16,054 nucleotides of DNA from an uncultured Methylococcaceae bacterium (GTDB lineage Bacteria > Pseudomonadota > Gammaproteobacteria > Methylococcales > Methylomonadaceae), in assembly GCA_903903365.1 (NCBI GenBank), contig CAIUYS010000276.1, forward strand, positions 1 to 16,054, read 5' to 3'. The notes below the pieces were generated by a model, which worked only from the letters and a program-made list of their open reading frames with translations, was not told the DNA's origin and searched no databases. The stretch's first letter is position 1; the number at the start of each line of letters is the position of its first letter. The position numbers and the translations under genes were made by a program. Positions 13,260 to 16,054 of this stretch are shown one piece after another.

Positions 13260-15040
13260 GTATTGTTACGATGCAAAAGGTGACTTTTATTGGTATGACT
13301 GCCGACCGGGATATTTTATTAACCGACCTTCAGAAAATGGGTTGTGTACAGATTATTCCACTCGCCTCAGGAAGCGCGGCAGCTGCGAAAACTGCGCCCA
13401 CCACCGGAGCACACGAAGCGTTAAAGTTTCTGCACAATTATCCGTGGCGAAGACGACAAATTTTAGATCCTGAGCATTTTGATGCCGTTGACGTTCAGCG
13501 GCAGACTTTGGAAACAAGAAACAACTTACATAATCTAAAGGATGAGCGAGACTTTTTAATCAAGCGCATTCAGGATATGCGTCCTTGGGGTGACTTCGTA
13601 TTGCCGTCATTAGCGGATATGGGCAACCTTCGGGTTTGGTTTTATGTGGTTCCCCATAAAATGTTGCCAAAAATTCAGGCATTGGCTCCCGTTTGGGACA
13701 TTATCAAGCACGATAACCGTTTTTGTTATGTGGTCGTAATCAGTAAAGACGAGCCTTCGGAAATGCCGGTTCCTCGCGTTCATCTGGGTTACAAATCACG
13801 CCATGAACTGGAAGCACGACTTGATGAAGTTGAGTTGGCCATTGAAGATGCCCAAGCAGAACGCGCCCATTTAACCCGCTGGCATGATTTATTCAGCCAA
13901 AACCTTAATCAGCTTGAAGATCTCGCCGTTTGTCAGAGTGCGGCGGGGCAAATTTATAGTAATGATTCAGCTTTTGCCTTGCAGGGTTGGGCACCTGCCG
14001 AGAGCCTGCCAGTTCTTGACAATTATTCAAAAAAACAGGCGTTTTACTTTGCATCGGAAACTTCCACACCCGAAGATAACCCGCCTACGTTCATGCGCAA
14101 TCTTTCCTGGTTCGGTGCCGGTGAGGATTTGGTTACCTTTTACATGACACCGGGCTATCGAACCTGGGATCCTTCAGCGATAGTTTTTGTTTCTTTTGTG
14201 ATCTTTTTTGCAATGATTCTGGCCGATGCCGGCTATGCAGCACTCATGGGACTGGCTTTACTGTTCCGATGGAAAAAGATGGGATACTCGTCCTCCGGTC
14301 GCCGTTTTCGTCCCTTGCTTTTGTCGGTGGTAGGCGCTTCCCTGATTTTTGGAGCGCTGGTCGGCAGTTATTTTGGGGTAACGCCCGCTCCTGAGTCCTG
14401 GCCTGGAAAATTCCAACTGCTTAATATGGACGATACCGACCGAATGATGATGATTTCCGTAGTCATCGGTGTTTTCCATGTCGTGCTTGCCAATATCATG
14501 AATGCCTGCCGTTATGAACATTGGCAGGATCGGTTATCTTCAATCGGATGGATTGGTGTTGTTAGTGGCGGCTTTGCACTGGCGCTTGGTAATTCATTAA
14601 GCATAGCCACTTTGCAAGAACCGGGCGTCGCTTTAATGGTCATCGGCGCATTGTTGATCGTGGGGTTTACCGCACCCGAAGCCAAGCCCCTCGCCCGTTT
14701 TCTTGGCGGCCTGGAGGGACTAACCAAGCTGTCCGGCGCCTTGGGCGATATCTTGAGCTATCTGCGTTTGTTCGCGCTGGGTCTGGGATCGGCTTCGCTG
14801 GCGATTGAATTTAACAGCATGGCTGCCGGTGTTTATGAAGGATACCCTGGAATTGGTGTAGTTTTCGCTTTGTTAATATTGGTGCTGGGGCATGGCGTTA
14901 ATTTAATTCTGGGCATTGCCAGCGGCGTCATTCACGGACTGCGTCTAAACGTAATCGAATTTTTTAACTGGGGTCTCAAAGAAGAAGGAACCCTTTACCA
15001 ACCTTTTAAACAATCGGAGGATAATTCATGGAACCGTTAA
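13256..15040 (+). CDS. atpI: V/A-type ATPase subunit I (a-subunit, ion channel stator)
   Basis: Subunit I is the membrane stator that carries ions to and from the proteolipid ring. The 594-residue protein has a cytoplasmic N-terminal half (1-300) with a helical section near 185-225. It is followed by about seven or eight membrane helices: near 308-335, 353-373, 397-415, 430-450, 457-475, 498-515, 532-556. The channel arginine is R504 in DILSYLRLFALGLG. HGLRLNVIEFFNWG (560-573) is the conserved C-terminal motif. Length is slightly under the usual 600-650. It starts in the ATGA overlap with atpD and overlaps atpK by 13 bases. The assignment is firm; the ion transported is not determined by this subunit alone. 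Confidence 0.92.
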   Translation: MSIVTMQKVTFIGMTADRDILLTDLQKMGCVQIIPLASGSAAAAKTAPTTGAHEALKFLHNYPWRRRQILDPEHFDAVDVQRQTLETRNNLHNLKDERDFLIKRIQDMRPWGDFVLPSLADMGNLRVWFYVVPHKMLPKIQALAPVWDIIKHDNRFCYVVVISKDEPSEMPVPRVHLGYKSRHELEARLDEVELAIEDAQAERAHLTRWHDLFSQNLNQLEDLAVCQSAAGQIYSNDSAFALQGWAPAESLPVLDNYSKKQAFYFASETSTPEDNPPTFMRNLSWFGAGEDLVTFYMTPGYRTWDPSAIVFVSFVIFFAMILADAGYAALMGLALLFRWKKMGYSSSGRRFRPLLLSVVGASLIFGALVGSYFGVTPAPESWPGKFQLLNMDDTDRMMMISVVIGVFHVVLANIMNACRYEHWQDRLSSIGWIGVVSGGFALALGNSLSIATLQEPGVALMVIGALLIVGFTAPEAKPLARFLGGLEGLTKLSGALGDILSYLRLFALGLGSASLAIEFNSMAAGVYEGYPGIGVVFALLILVLGHGVNLILGIASGVIHGLRLNVIEFFNWGLKEEGTLYQPFKQSEDNSWNR

Positions 15041-15474
15041 TTTTGGCACTGGGCTGGCTGGGGCTTTACGCGCCGCTGGCACTCGGTGCGGTAGGCAGTA
15101 TGATTGGCTGTGCCCGTGCAGGAAGTGCGGCTTGTGGCGCTTTATTGGAAGTCGAAGGCGGCTATGGGCGTTATATTGGCGTGGCCGCGATGCCGTCCTC
15201 GCAGACCATTTACGGTATCGTTGTTACCATGGCCTTGCGCCGTGAATTGACCCTTGAAAATTCCCCCGGAATTTTTGGTTTGGGTATTCTGGTGGGACTG
15301 GCCATGTTGTATGGCGCAATCGCTCTGGGTGATGCCTGCGCATCATCCATCAACGTATCCAAAAGCAAGCTGGAAGTTTTCGGCATATCTCTGGCACCGG
15401 CGGCGCTGGTTGAAGGTTTCTCGGTCTTTGCTTTCGTCTTTGCTCTCGTGCTGGCTGCGGGAATTCCAAAATAA
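15028..15474 (+). CDS. atpK: V/A-type ATPase subunit K (membrane proteolipid)
   Basis: This is the ring-forming ion carrier of the rotor, built of two helical hairpins (four helices) in 148 residues. The only buried carboxylate is E129 in PAALVEGFSVF of helix 4. The matching helix-2 position lies in MPSSQTIYG (55-63), with S58-Q59 but no acid. One carboxylate per four helices is the eukaryote/Enterococcus V-type arrangement, which favours pumping over synthesis. In the Enterococcus NtpK sodium site the ligands include T64, Q65, Q110 and E139. Here S58, Q59 and E129 match, but Q110 is Leu100 (GAIALGD). The start ATG has a strong GGAGG about 8 bases upstream, the best ribosome site of the operon, as expected for a multi-copy subunit. 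It overlaps atpI. The identification is firm. Confidence 0.93.
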   Translation: MEPLILALGWLGLYAPLALGAVGSMIGCARAGSAACGALLEVEGGYGRYIGVAAMPSSQTIYGIVVTMALRRELTLENSPGIFGLGILVGLAMLYGAIALGDACASSINVSKSKLEVFGISLAPAALVEGFSVFAFVFALVLAAGIPK

Positions 15475-15493
15475 TCCGGACGAGACTACTCAC

Positions 15494-16054
15494 ATGACAG
15501 AACAAGCACTCAATAAAACTGATTCCGGCGTTCAGAACCTGGTTGACCGTATTCGCGACCAAGGCATATTAGCCGCCAACGAAAAAGCGAACAAAATTTT
15601 ACGCGATGCGGAAGCAAAGTCGGCAAAAATGCTGGCAGATGCAAAGCTGGAAGTCGAAAAACTGCGAGAAGCTGCCCGACTTGAGATTGAAGCCAATCAT
15701 GCCGCTGCTTTGGAAGCGCTCAAGCTTTCGGCACGCGATGCGATGCTTCAGCTTAAAGCCAAGGTCTCCTCGGAGTTTGAAGTCTTTGTACAGCGACTGG
15801 TAACATCAGCCACCCGCGACGAGGAATTTATTAAAACCATTGTATTGGTATTAGCAGGTCATGTTAAGGAAGAGCTGATTGGCGACAAGGAAATTCAAAT
15901 TCTCATCTCCGAGTTGATACTCACCGGCAAGCCCAATGAGAAACTGGGCGAACGTGGCAAGCAGACCATTCTTTCGTTATCCAGCGAAATGCTGCGCGAG
16001 GGGGTTGAGTTGATTCCGTCCAGCGATATCCAAGGCGGTGCCAACGTGCGCCTG
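15494..16054 (+). CDS. atpE: V/A-type ATPase subunit E (peripheral stalk), 5' part
   Basis: The first 187 codons are present; the gene runs off the right edge. Subunit E pairs with G in the peripheral stalk that holds the A3B3 head. Residues 10-105 are a long Ala/Glu/Lys-rich helix likely to form a coiled coil (ANEKANKILRDAEAKSAKML, then EAARLEIEANHAAALEAL). A globular part follows, containing EFEVFVQRLVTSAT and the late segment EGVELIPSSDIQGGANVRL, typical of the C-terminal domain of E. The start ATG is 20 bases after the atpK stop with a weak ribosome site (GGACGAG). Position in the operon and the coiled-coil architecture both support the call. The usual length is about 200-230, so little is missing. 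Confidence 0.8.
   Translation, partial: MTEQALNKTDSGVQNLVDRIRDQGILAANEKANKILRDAEAKSAKMLADAKLEVEKLREAARLEIEANHAAALEALKLSARDAMLQLKAKVSSEFEVFVQRLVTSATRDEEFIKTIVLVLAGHVKEELIGDKEIQILISELILTGKPNEKLGERGKQTILSLSSEMLREGVELIPSSDIQGGANVRL

Overview
The window looks like chromosomal DNA of a gammaproteobacterium, most plausibly a methanotroph-like member of Methylococcales. This is inferred from gene content: a PrsR-type PEP-CTERM/exosortase regulator, DjlA, a long-form PurC, a UPF0182 membrane protein and a bacterial V/A-type ATPase, among many small palindromic repeats. No single marker proves the taxon.

Left part (1-2084): the 5' two thirds of a sigma-54-type response regulator of the PrsR family lies on the minus strand and runs off the left edge. 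After it comes about 1.5 kb of AT-rich DNA without an intact gene. That stretch holds a decayed metallo-beta-lactamase-fold hydrolase (about 1105-1780, plus strand) and a near-perfect 37-bp palindrome (1896-1932).

Centre-left (2085-5408): on the minus strand, purC (SAICAR synthetase) is followed, with an ATGA overlap, by a HAD + UbiA-prenyltransferase fusion gene. Its first 150 bases contain two reading-frame discontinuities, both in poly-A runs. One run reads exactly A AAA AAC, a classic -1 slippery heptamer. Divergently, djlA (TerB + J domain co-chaperone) has a perfect extended -10 promoter.

Centre (5409-10423): a nested palindromic element flanked by 32-bp direct repeats precedes an 880-residue UPF0182 membrane protein. 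A strong hairpin terminator follows. Next is a family 2 glycosyltransferase whose only sensible start codon is ATA. Then come repeat elements, a 96-residue orphan gene and a DUF4870 membrane protein, the last two on the minus strand.

Right part (10424-16054): about 800 bases of non-coding DNA hold a cluster of DnaA-box-like sites and a 226-bp element with inverted ends. A tight plus-strand V/A-type ATPase operon follows, in the order B-D-I-K-E, with E cut by the right edge. Catalytic subunit A is not upstream of B and not in the window, so it should lie downstream. B and D belong to the soluble rotor-stator head, I and K form the ion channel, and E is the peripheral stalk. The proteolipid has one carboxylate per four-helix hairpin pair and only part of the sodium-site signature.

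No wholly new multi-gene system is evident. The strongest leads are the HAD-UbiA frame break, the DnaA-box cluster, the rearranged V-ATPase operon and several repeat families.
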